Shown piece by piece: positions 39,901 through 49,893 of a DNA stretch of 64,000 bases (positions within the stretch are counted from its first letter, which is position 1; every line of letters starts with the position of its first letter). The stretch spans positions 7,812,001 through 7,876,000 of the forward strand of contig OZ059897.1 in the NCBI GenBank assembly GCA_964057225.1, written 5' to 3'. A program made the position numbers and the translations under genes. The stretch comes from Auanema rhodensis (Eukaryota > Nematoda > Chromadorea > Rhabditida > Rhabditidae). Below the pieces are notes generated by a model that was given only the letters and a program-made list of their open reading frames with translations, was not told where the DNA came from and did not search any database.

Positions 39901-42900
39901 CAGATCGTCGTAGTCGTTCTATCGGCGGCACGCCGCGTCTTATCCCCCCAGTCATCATCCACGGTCGGAATCACAGTCAAAAACGAACAACACAGTCGTT
40001 AAATAATCAAAATATGATGTATGATTCTATTGATATTAGTATTTCATTAAGGTTAGTTCAGCATTTGAAGAATGTAATGTAATTGTCGTTATCTTAGGAA
40101 TTTGAGCGTTCATGATCTTCCTTCTGAAGTTATATGTGCTCTTTGGGTTAACGATTCTGAGAATGATTCTATATGGACAATATTAGGAACATCTCAACCT
40201 ACTGGTAAGTATTTCAAGAATATTCAAATCTTCTCACGTCATTCCTCGTGAACTTGTTATTTCACGTCAAGTATACGAAAAGTGCGGTTGATCATTGTTG
40301 TCAAATTGTGTGAATTTATCTATTTTTAACTTTATTCCTTTTCAGTTTTAATCAAACGAAATGCATTTTTTACCGAAAAATTCGCTTTTGAATACAAATT
40401 TGAGAAGACTCAACTCATCAAAATCGAAATGTTAGTTAATTCTTTATTATATTTACTTCATTTGTTTCTTGTAGTTGTCGGCCACCATCCAATCGTGCTA
40501 GTTCTTCTAATGATGTTTTGGGCACATGCATGTTTAAGGTTTGTCATCATTTAATTTTTTTCCTCCTTCTCAAGACTCATTTCTTCTTTTTTTCAATCTC
40601 TTTTTCTCTCCCTCCCTGTCTCTCTTTCTCTATCTCTCTATCTTTCGCACGTGCGCGCTTTCTCTCACGTTTCTTCACAAATACGTAGGCTTTTTGCAAT
40701 CTTATTGAGAAGATGCGTTGTTGATTGTTGCCTTGGGGGTGGAATTTGACAAAACATTTTTTTTCAGGTTGATGAGCTAATAGGATCGTTTGGTCTTCAT
40801 ATTCGTCGATCCCTTCAGTAAATTCATATACTATGATTATCATTAATTATTTCACCTTTCCAGTGCTAGAGTTTCTATCGGAGGTGTTTTATCTGGACGA
40901 AATGTGGGCCCAGCACTCGGTGGAATATTAATATCTGGTATGAAAAGAATTATTTACTTTTAATTAATACAAATCGGATGTTAAGGACAAATGGGTGAAC
41001 GAGAACAACCAATTGTTTGTCAATTTGTTGGAAAAGGAATAGATAGAAAAGATTTTCTTTGGGATGAAACAGCAGTGTTTTTCCGTGTTAGTATATATAA
41101 TTAAATTTATTCTTTTAAATAGAGCTTACACATTTTTTTCTTTTGGTTTTAGGTATATCGTTTGGAAGAAGGTGAACAAGAAGATTATTTGGTTTTATTA
41201 TATGAAAGTGAAGCTATCAAAAACCATTCACATCCTATTTGGTCTGAATTTTCATTAGGCGCCCAAGATGCAGCTGATAATCGTAATAGGTAAATGAAGC
41301 GTAAAGATTTATCTATATTGAGTTTGTTTCTCTTAAGGCTGCTCGAAGTCTGGGTTTTGTATAGAGATGTTGATGGTACTGAAGGCTATATTGGAAAATT
41401 TTTGACGACATATGCCAAAATGAAATATGGCCCTGGTCCAGATAACATCTATCATATTCTTAATGAAACGAAAAAACTTCAGAAAAAGGTTTTAATTTAT
41501 TGAAAATCAAAAGTTTAATTGAATTAATTATTCAGAGTTATGAGCATAGTGGAAAGATGGAATTGGTCAAGTTTACTGATGTCTCATTCTTTTCATTCTT
41601 GGATTATATTGTTAGTGGAACTCAATTACATTTTGAGTTAGCTGTTGACTTTTCCAATGATGAAGGAAAGAATCGTGTTGATAATCGCAAATTTGATTCT
41701 GATTTTCATGTTGCTATGAGAGCAATTGGCAGTATTATTCGTGATTATTCACCGTATGTTTTATCACTTGCTTTATGTTTTTTGATTTCACAAAATGTTT
41801 TAGAAATAAGTTGTTTGCTGCTTTTGGTGTTGGAGCAAAGATTCCGCCAACATTTCATGAATCTCATGAGTTTCATCTGGTAACACTGCTAACATGCTTA
41901 ACAATACTCATATATTTAAATTTTTTTCCAGAATTTCGCCTTAGATCCTGCATGTCGTGGCTTAGACGGTATTATGGATTCTTATCGAAAAGCTCAGTCA
42001 ATTGTTACACCAATTAAAGATGCGAAATTTGCTCCTATTATTCAATATGTTACTAGGTAATATTAAAACCTCAAAATTCAAACAAAACTCTGATCATTCT
42101 AGGATGTCGCTGCAGTCTGGATTTCGCGGCTTGCATTATCATATTTTCACAATTTTTGCTCGTTCTCCACCAGTTGATATGAAGGTTTTCAGTTTTTTTC
42201 TCGATGAATCAAATTGTCATTTTGAAATTATTTAGGATGTGTTGACTGCATTGCAAGCTGTTGCTGAAGCACCTCTGTCAATCGTTTTCATTGCCATCGG
42301 CTCAGCCGATTTCAGTCCATTGATAAAACTGGCAAGTAAACGAAAAGATTTGAAACGAGATTGTGTTGAAGTAAGTTGAAAAGAGCTACGTGGCACTATA
42401 ATGTAAAATTGTTTACAGTATTGCTGTCTTTCGGAATTGTTAGATGATGCGGATAGTATATCCCAAAATAAAGCTCGAATAGCTGAACAAGCTTTGCATA
42501 ATATTCCTCAACATATGGTCTCTTATATGCATATGATGAACTTGGCAGCTAAACCTCCTATTCAAGTTGGTTATAAGGTTATTGGTTATGAAACATTTTA
42601 TCTTCAGGTCTGCCGCTCGCCATTATTCCATTCATCGTCGTTAATTCCTGATCGACCAACTCAGTTTACATTCTTGGATGATCCTGATCCAGCATCACCG
42701 CCTGATTCTGAACGGCTGATGTCGGAACGACGAGGAAGCGATTCTCGTAAGGAACAACGAAGAAGGGATTCTCAATTTCCCTTTTTTAATATATATCTAT
42801 ATGTGTTATTGCTTTTTTTAGACTTCCTTGATGTAGATACTGGACTTCGAGCCAATCTAACGGTTCGTATCCCCGAACGCTGTCATTCTGTTCTGCAAAC

Positions 42901-43113
42901 ATCGAAAGAGCAATATCAACGAAGATTAAAGGAGCGAGGATTAGCCAGAGTTCGTATTTTCTCCGACATATCTATTGAAATATTTTTTATTTTAACAAAT
43001 TTTCCTTATATTTTATTAATTATTGTAACGTTTGCTTTTTACAGATGCGCTTTCCTCGAATGGAGCTCACAACACTTGAATCATCTGGTTCAACACAGGA
43101 TAGTGCTACATGA
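34305..43113 (+). CDS. Copine (two C2 domains plus VWA-like domain)
   Basis: Nineteen exons, the first at 34305-34393 and the second at 39884-40051 after a 5.5 kb intron. The rest lie compactly at 40098-43113, and the summed length of 2145 bases gives 714 residues. Residues 1-77 are a basic, Ser/Arg-rich leader. C2A begins near SIDISISLRNLS (about 78-195). C2B runs to about 355 and includes SLGAQDAADN and LLEVWVLYRDVDGT. The copine VWA domain starts near 365 (FLDYIVSGTQLHFELAVDFSNDEG) and includes NKLFAAFGVGAKIPP, FALDPACRGLDGIMDSYRKA and APLSIVFIAIGSADFSPL. Copines bind membranes through Ca2+ and recruit partners through the VWA domain. In C. elegans, relatives (nra-1, gem-4) affect ion-channel trafficking and activity. 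The C-terminal 120 residues are Ser/Arg-rich and disordered. Which of the nematode copines this is cannot be decided here. Confidence 0.9.
36824..36900. repeat. (GA)n microsatellite
   Basis: Almost pure GA repeat of about 77 bases with a few CAGA interruptions. Confidence 0.9.
38799..38880. repeat. CTC/CTT trinucleotide tract
   Basis: A (CTC)n run passes into a (CTT)n run. The reverse strand reads as poly-Glu/Lys, which is an artefact. Confidence 0.9.
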
Positions 43114-43753
43114 TGAATGAGAAGCAGATTATAATCTTTCATTTCACTACTTGCTTGTCTGTGACAGAATAAAAATAAAAAATTTAATTCATTTCACTCT
43201 ATCGCTAAGACTGATAAGAAGAATTTTCGATGAAAAAAATAGGTCTTGGCATTCCTATGAGAACACAAGCATATGTTTTCCGTGAGTCTCAAGAGCTATG
43301 AATACAAAAGTTTTTGATTAACTATTGAAGCCTGATACATATATCTATATGAATTGGATTCAACTCGTAATTTTCTTTATATAGATATTCAGCGATTATT
43401 ATTCATTTCTTTCTTTTTTTTTTTGAATATCGTATATCAATCCTGCGAAATTCAGCAAAAAACGAAAAACTATTCACCAACAACAAGATGATATTATGAT
43501 AAAAAAATTATTATTCATAATTATTATATCTCAAATAAGCCTTAAATAAACATAATTAAATTTATAAATTAGCATATATGTATATACAAATTATACCAAT
43601 TAAACTATAACAACCGTTCACGTAAAAATACACGTGAAAATGTTCTCTCTAATATTTTTAAAATTCTGATTTGTTGAGCGGCTGCATTTACTATTTCTCT
43701 GTTGCTTTTCTCTTTCTATCATATCATCTTCTCAAGTAATACTAGCTATACTA
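43114..43753. other. Convergent 3' intergenic space
   Basis: Lies between the ends of the copine and receptor genes. It has an AATAAA at about 43168 for the copine mRNA and one copy of the dispersed CACGTGAAAA/GCGGCTG motif at 43631-43684. Nothing else seen. Confidence 0.5.
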
Positions 43754-45137
43754 TTATGTCTTTCTGGCTTTGATGATTTCTGAATAGTAATTGAATAAGT
43801 ATGGAAACTGAAGGATTTTACTTACCGGCACTGAGACACATAAGCGTTTCATTGCAAACGTTCTATATGATTTCCATAGAATGAGAATAAATATTGAGGT
43901 ACATATAGAATGACCAGATATAATCCAGATTACTGCCGTATTGATAACTAAAATAATATAATATGACGTGAACATTTTCTTAGAACCATGAGCAGAAAAA
44001 AAAAGCAAAGAAACTTCAAAAACGTACTTGCTGTATATTCATTTTTAAAACCGCAAGCTAAAGCAATGATAAAGTATGCAACAGGAATTGCTATGAATAT
44101 CAATGAAAAATAGATCTGAAACAATGTTAATAGAAAATTATGTGTATGATATAGCTAACTATACATACCTGTACGAATAACGTTTTTGTTACACTTTTAT
44201 GCATTAATTGAATTTTATCACTTGATTCGCAATAACTACACTTAATTGCCCGAAGACATGCAAATGGTGATGCGATGAGAAATGGTACCCAAATTACTAA
44301 AAAACACTAAATAGGCTCAAGGATATACTTTGAAATAATCATACTGTAGAATAATATTATGAAAGCTGCTAGATAAGATCCTTCAAGAGAAAAGCTGTCA
44401 ACATAAATTGAATTAGATTGAAGTAACAGTACAGCCCATGGGTAAGACTGAAATTCATACAAAATAAATAAGAAATAATAATATTTTGGATGTCATAATA
44501 CCATCAGGAATTCAGTTTTTGCTTCGTTTTGATCTCTATAACCTAATCCAAATATTAAAGCTGGCACCGATGTCCATATTATCATATTGAAGGCACAAAT
44601 GAAGTGAACCAGTTTGGCTTTGGTGATTTTCCATCTTGAAGAGAACGGCAATAGACTCTGGTACTTATATAATGCAATATTGCAACCAGATGAAGCTGAT
44701 AGAAATACGGATGACACACACATACACTATAAAACAATATGTAATTATACTTTTAGTTGAAATTTTGGGCTTACAGCTTGAATGTAAGGTGGGAACAATG
44801 GTTTTAAAGGACCTGTCGTACCAAATATAAGATGAGGAAAGAATACAACAGGTTGACAAAGTCCACTGATTATCAAATCCATTAATGCATTACATAGCTT
44901 AAAAGAAAATTGATGATTAGGAAAACAAATGAGAAATGATATTACTTGATGAATAATCACATAGTTCTTTAAATTTCCGTGAATAGAGACGCTTCTTGTC
45001 TGAATAACATAGGCTGTGAACAAGTTCGTTACGATAGAACATGGAATGAATAGTGTATGAAAAGTTCTTGAAACTTCAAAAATGGATGGATATCCAAGTT
45101 GAATAAGCTCAATGGGAATAACGACATTATCATCCAT
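43754..45137 (-). CDS. Serpentine chemoreceptor, srh/sri-like
   Basis: A multi-exon gene starting MDDNVVIPIELI at 45137 and encoding seven hydrophobic segments. Among these are LFIPCSIVTNLFTAYVI, LMDLIISGLCQPVVFFPHLIFG, a CMCVSSVFLSASSGCN block, and FICAFNMIIWTSVPALIFG. Later segments are WVPFLIASPFACLR, YFSLIFIAIPVAYFIIALACGF and ILVINTAVIWIISGHSICTSIFILILW, the last followed by KSYR, as in class H and class I receptors. Introns are short GT-AG. The KSYRTFAMK tail is read through to the stop at 43754, but a last intron could begin at the GTAAGT near 43826 and change the final residues. It is probably expressed in chemosensory neurons. Class H versus class I is not settled. Confidence 0.8.
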
Positions 45138-46454
45138 TATTCTAACTAGAATATGATATGTTTCCTCTTTTATAACAATGATAATAGATGAAAAAACAAT
45201 GAATACCGTCAAGTTTCATTTCAAGACGTTATGTCGAATAAAGCAAAGCCAAAGAATTTGAAGAAAATGTATGGCTTCAACAGTTATTTATTTCAGATTA
45301 TATATCATATAACCACCATTAACTAGAACTCAATTCACATTGAAAATATCAAAAAAAGAAGAAGAGAAAGAGGAGGGAGTATGCATTTGAAGAATTACTC
45401 GAAACATTATTTTTTTTTTAATTGAGTTAATATCATAATTTCGAGTATTTTCAAAGTTTAAAAGTTATTCATTACATTCAATAAGTGCTGAAACATTTTC
45501 AAACCTTTGGTCATATCACGTACGTCTTCACGTGATTTTTGGCTTCCAGTTTTTTGATGACTTCACTGCTTCATCGGTTGCAATATAATTGTTCGTGTAG
45601 AAGCCTTTTCACTCATTTAAATGAATTAATGTTATTTCCCTGTTTTTATTAAATTAAAAATAATTATTATTAATATTTATTTTGTGTATTAACTGCCTGC
45701 ATGGATATGAAAGTGAACGTTGAACAAAACGTTTTTTAGCTATTCAAACTTTCAAATAGTGTCATAGGTCATTGAAAGCCAGCTGTTGCTTTTGATTACA
45801 GCAAGAAATCTAATGAAATTCTACTAATAGCTTCTCTCACAACTGCAGCTCAAAGTCTGTCGATCCCAGCTTAGCATTAATTTATTTTTTCGTTGCAACT
45901 CTGCCCGTTTTTTCTAGTACACATTTAGTTTTTCTTCATTTTCTTCATAGATTTATTACTTGTTTTAACTAATTTGTCAATTTTTTAAAGCAAATCTGAA
46001 AATCAAAAAAGGAATAAAAGAATAAAAGAATAAAATGGATTATTGTTTTCTAAAATGCCTTAAAAAACTTGTGGCTGAATAAAAGAAAACAATTAATAAG
46101 GTTTATCATCGATAAAACATCAACATAGCTAGTGATAAGAAAATGCCTAGATTAAAATCGATAACGATGTGAATGATTAGAAGAAATGATAAGAAGAAAA
46201 AAAAACAATTTAACCAAGTTTGTTCCATACTTGTTGGAATTGTTTAGAGATTTCTTTGAAGCAACTTTCTATGCAGCATGTCTTTAGTCATCGATTTTTC
46301 TTCTGTTTAAACAAAAAAAAAGTTTTATGTATACATGCATATTTTCTAATTTTCATTTTCTCAATTACGTCTTGACGCTGCATTTCGTTTTTTTTTTTCC
46401 AAATATTGATTATACATATGTTTAAAACATTTTTTCTCAAAAATATATTGTAGA
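45138..46454. other. Divergent intergenic region
   Basis: Lies between the receptor gene start and the sideroflexin start, so it presumably holds both promoters. AT-rich, no gene seen. One copy of the dispersed CACGTGA/CGGTTG motif lies at 45529-45580. Confidence 0.5.
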
Positions 46455-47516
46455 ATGTCGGAACAAACCATTTTCGGATTCCCAGCCTATCCAAAATTTC
46501 AAGAAGGGAAACCTCGATATCCTCAAGATACATTTGTTGGCCGTTATCTTCATTACTTAGATGTCGTTGATCCAACTACATTGTTTGCTAGCAAAGTCAG
46601 TTTCTGAAATTTTATAACAGGAAAAGTATTGAAGTAGAAATTCTTTTTTTTTTTAAATTACTCGAAATGTTCACAGATTTTATACTTTCATAAACTATCC
46701 GGTTGTAAATATTATTTTTTTCCCGCCCTAGTACACCATTTCTTCAGCATGGCCATTATGAAATACGAAACTTATTATGTACTACACATACTATACTACA
46801 CATATAGGTTGAACCACAAGTAAAATATTTCTTTTCAAATTGAATTGAATTTGAATTTCTATTTTTTGCTTAGAAACTGTATAAACGAAACTCATGCAAC
46901 TAGTATTCATACTTTTTATATTTTCAATTTTAATTTTAACATCGTGTTTTTTCAGGAAAAACTGCAGAAAAGCGTTAAATTGCTTGAAGACTACAAAGCT
47001 GGTATTGGAACAGCCAGTGATCGAGAGTTATGGGAAGCTCAAAAATTAAAACAAGCAACATTTCATCCGGATACCGGTGAAACCATATTTCAGCCATTCC
47101 GTATGAGTGGATACGTACCTTTTGGATGGATTACCGTAAGTTCTCGATAGTGAATGACGTATTTCAATGAAAAAAATAGGTAACTGGTATGCTTTTGCCA
47201 AATCCAACATGGCCCACTTTGCTCTTTTGGCAATGGATGAACCAATCTCATAACGCCTGCGTGAACTATGCTAATCGTAATGCTAGCCAGGTAACTTTAT
47301 TTTTTTGAGATTCGATGCAAACTAAAATTAATTAATAGCCTCAACCCATATCAAAAATTGTTGGAGCATACGCAATGGCAGTAACCACAGCTTGCTCAAT
47401 ATCTGGAGGTATACTACTCGAAGTCTAATATTAAGTAACAATTATATCTTATAGGACTCACATATTTAATAAAACAATCAGCAGGATTAGCACCAACCAC
47501 GCGACTAGTAATTCAG
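46455..47516 (+). CDS. Sideroflexin, N-terminal 188 residues (partial or truncated)
   Basis: Five exons (46455-46595, 46956-47135, 47180-47290, 47339-47408, 47455-47516) encode the start of a mitochondrial inner-membrane serine transporter of the SLC56 family. Diagnostic stretches: [17 protein letters not shown] near residue 30-46; [29 protein letters not shown], which carries the conserved [39 protein letters not shown]; and [18 protein letters not shown]. The last visible codon is followed by a GTGAAAG donor. Family members are about 320 residues, so about 130 C-terminal residues are missing. Downstream there is only the tRNA array and the retroelement. The remaining exons therefore lie beyond 64000, giving an intron over 16 kb, or the gene is truncated. 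Its other introns are all below 400 bases. Confidence 0.88.
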
Positions 47517-47591
47517 GTGAAAGTTTTCAAGTTTTCATAAACATAAGGACATAGCAAAAAGTTTTCTGTTGTTGGTATTAAACACTGGAAT

Positions 47592-47644
47592 GAAGCGTAT
47601 GACTTCTAATCAGAAGATTGTCGGTTCGATCCCGGCCGTGGGCT
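47592..47644 (+). pseudogene. 5'-degenerate tRNA-Arg(UCU) copy at the array edge
   Basis: The 3' 44 bases match the array tRNA exactly, including the TCT anticodon, but the acceptor and D-arm sequence upstream is diverged. The anticodon stem reads TATGA against TCAGA, a mismatch. Its 3' end is one 194-base period before the next copy, so it is the outermost unit. Confidence 0.8.
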
Positions 47645-47765
47645 TCATCTCTTTTTGCTTCAACACCTTCTGAATCTGGATAAAGTACATTTTTAATAAT
47701 TTCAAAGTGTGGACCCAATGACTTGTAGTTCGAACTTGATGTGCCAAGATATATCGAGAGTGTCA

Positions 47766-47838
47766 GCCCGCGTGGCCTAATGGATAAGGCGTCTGACTTC
47801 TAATCAGAAGATTGTCGGTTCGATCCCGGCCGTGGGCT
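47766..47838 (+). tRNA. tRNA-Arg(UCU), array unit 2
   Basis: A 73-base cloverleaf. The acceptor stem is GCCCGCG with CGTGGGC, including one G-T pair. The D arm is GCC/GGC, the anticodon loop CTTCTAA between TCTGA and TCAGA, and the T arm GTCGG-TTCGATC-CCGGC. Box A and box B are intact and a TTTTT terminator follows. It reads AGA codons. Confidence 0.95.
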
Positions 47839-47959
47839 TCATCTCTTTTTGCTTCAACACCTTCTGAATCTGGATAAAGTACATTTTTGATATTTTCAAA
47901 GTCGGGACCCAATGACTTGTAGTTCGAACTTGATGTGCCAAGATATAACGAGAGCGTCA

Positions 47960-48032
47960 GCCCGCGTGGCCTAATGGATAAGGCGTCTGACTTCTAATCA
48001 GAAGATTGTCGGTTCGATCCCGGCCGTGGGCT
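47960..48032 (+). tRNA. tRNA-Arg(UCU), array unit 3
   Basis: Identical to unit 2. Intact cloverleaf, boxes and TTTTT terminator. Confidence 0.95.
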
Positions 48033-48153
48033 TCATCTCTTTTTGCTTCAACACCTTCTGAATCTGGATAAAGTACATTTTTGATATTTTCAAAGTGTGG
48101 ACCCAATGACTTGTAGTTCGAACTTGAGGTGCCAAGATATAACGAGAGCGTCA

Positions 48154-48226
48154 GCCCGCGTGGCCTAATGGATAAGGCGTCTGACTTCTAATCAGAAGAT
48201 TGTCGGTTCGATCCCGGCCGTGGGCT
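48154..48226 (+). tRNA. tRNA-Arg(UCU), array unit 4
   Basis: Identical to unit 2. Confidence 0.95.
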
Positions 48227-48347
48227 TCATCTCTTTTTGCTTCAACACCTTCTGAATCTGGATAAAGTACATTTTTGATATTTTCAAAGTGTGGACCCAA
48301 TGACTTGTAGTTCGAACTTGATGTGCCAAGATATAACGAGAGCGTTA

Positions 48348-48420
48348 GCCCGCGTGGCCTAATGGATAAGGCGTCTGACTTCTAATCAGAAGATTGTCGG
48401 TTCGATCCCGGCCGTGGGCT
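48348..48420 (+). tRNA. tRNA-Arg(UCU), array unit 5
   Basis: Identical to unit 2. The leader has GCGTTAGC in place of GCGTCAGC. Confidence 0.95.
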
Positions 48421-48541
48421 TCATCTCTTTTTGCTTCAACACCTTCTGAATCTGGATAAAGTACATTTTTGATATTTTCAAAGTGTGGACCCAATGACTT
48501 GTAGTTCGAACTTGATGTGCCAAGATATATCGAGAGTGTCA

Positions 48542-48577
48542 GCCCGCGTGGCCTAATGGATAAGGCGTCTGACTTCT
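48542..48577 (+). pseudogene. tRNA-Arg(UCU) 5' half, internally deleted unit 6
   Basis: The first 36 bases match the tRNA through the anticodon, then the sequence jumps to the spacer (TTCAACACC). A 52-base deletion has removed the rest of the tRNA and the terminator. Confidence 0.9.
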
Positions 48578-48683
48578 TCAACACCTTCTGAATCTGGATA
48601 AAGTACATTTTTGATGATTTCAAAGTCGGGACCCAATGACTTGTAGTTCGAACTTGATGTGCCAAGATATAACGAGAGCGTCA

Positions 48684-48756
48684 GCCCGCGTGGCCTAATG
48701 GATAAGGCGTCTGACTTCTAATCAGAAGATTGTCGGTTCGATCCCGGCCGTGGGCT
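48684..48756 (+). tRNA. tRNA-Arg(UCU), array unit 7
   Basis: Identical to unit 2. It is the last copy before the retroelement, which begins 66 bases after its 3' end. Confidence 0.95.
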
Positions 48757-48818
48757 TCATCTCTTTTTGCTTCAACACCTTCTGAATCTGGATAAAGTAA
48801 ATTTTTGATATTTTCAAA

Positions 48819-48822
48819 GTGT
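48819..48822. repeat. Target-site duplication, left copy
   Basis: GTGT, matching 60896-60899. Uninterrupted array units have CAAAGTGTGGACCC at this point, with GTGT once. Confidence 0.9.
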
Positions 48823-49188
48823 CGTTCCATTATGCTCCTACGTATATTGAACAGACCATTGTAGTCTGCTCAACTACGCGTATAGTATTCCATAAGTGTA
48901 GCGGTATGGAAACAGAGCATAAGGATTACATAAGATAAGGAAATATATAGGTTTATTATACACAATACAATATCATTACAATACATTAACACAAGGATAA
49001 AGTAAACTACATTTACAAGACAAAGACTAATATATAAGATTAACTAAGTTAGATGCAAACCGTCCATGGGCTTGCAAAGGGGCGAACTCCCGAATAGGGG
49101 CATGAGGGAAGGCGGTGCCATTCCTCATTCCTCTAGTCGGTCTGGCTCTAACCCTGCAGTTACATATATAGAGTCTCCGAATGGAACG
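48823..49188 (-). repeat. 3' LTR of the retroelement
   Basis: 366 bases, apparently identical to 60530-60895. The ends form a 9-base inverted repeat (CGTTCCATT and AATGGAACG) in place of the usual TG...CA. On the transcribed strand a TATATATG box lies about 20 bases from the U3 end (49164-49171), and an AATAAA polyadenylation signal lies at 48952-48957. Confidence 0.95.
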
Positions 49189-49199
49189 TGCCCTTTTTC
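49189..49199 (-). other. Polypurine tract
   Basis: On the minus strand GAAAAAGGG is followed by CA and then the LTR end. It sits where the plus-strand DNA primer of LTR retroelements is expected. Confidence 0.75.
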
Positions 49200-49893
49200 A
49201 AAGATTGTCGCGACCTCGCGATATTTTAAACAAAAATTTGGGCTTATATGTAACTGAGTTTTAGAGTTCAATTGTTTTAGCTTCACAATAACTATAGTAT
49301 GATAGAGTTTTAGTTAGTATACAAACAAAATTACAATAATTTATAAGAAGGGTTCAATATAATATGAAGGGACGATGAATTAGAATATTATTAATTTCAT
49401 AAATTAATTATCTTAATATTCAAGCATTTCCTAATAGAGATTGTAGAATAAAGGGGCTAGTAATGAATGGGAATATGTTATTATTTTGACTAATGGTCTC
49501 AAGAAGTACTCATTTCTAAATTGAACCGAGATTATGATTTAATAATGTGTCTCCATATGTCTCCCAGAGTGAATCCTTGATTACTAATGGAGACTACCAC
49601 TTAAGATGAAATTGTGGTTGATACGCCTACCAGTGTTCATCTCATCTTATTTGGAGAGGCACATGGAGCTCGGATGGTTGTCAAAATGTCCTCTAGTCCG
49701 CATAGGATTACGGTAACTTGGAACCATTAGTCATAACATCTCCTCGTTTAGAATTTGCCTTATTTTTCCTTTCTCAATCTCTATTAAATGCTATTTTTAT
49801 TTTGAATGTTATTTAGCATTAATTTTTTTTTTTTTTTTTTAATTCATCGTTATTTTGTTACAATAATTTAAATAACGTAGCATTATCTTGTTG
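49200..49893. other. 3' untranslated region of the element
   Basis: About 0.7 kb between the polyprotein stop and the polypurine tract. AT-rich, with a long T run near 49825-49842. No frame of note, so there is no separate 3' env gene in the usual place. Confidence 0.7.

Noticed and set aside
48577..48578. Intron or programmed change within the tRNA at 48542
   Set aside because: The missing 52 bases include half the tRNA and the terminator, so it is a deletion and not a tRNA intron.
48345..48665. 106-residue minus-strand frame across the tRNA array
   Set aside because: It is the reverse translation of tRNA-Arg units and spacer (it contains the familiar GRDRTDNLLIRSQ artefact). It repeats with the array and has no gene context.
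49066..49257. 63-residue frame in the 3' LTR
   Set aside because: It crosses the LTR border. The 5' LTR copy ends in different flanking sequence, so it is not a conserved LTR gene.
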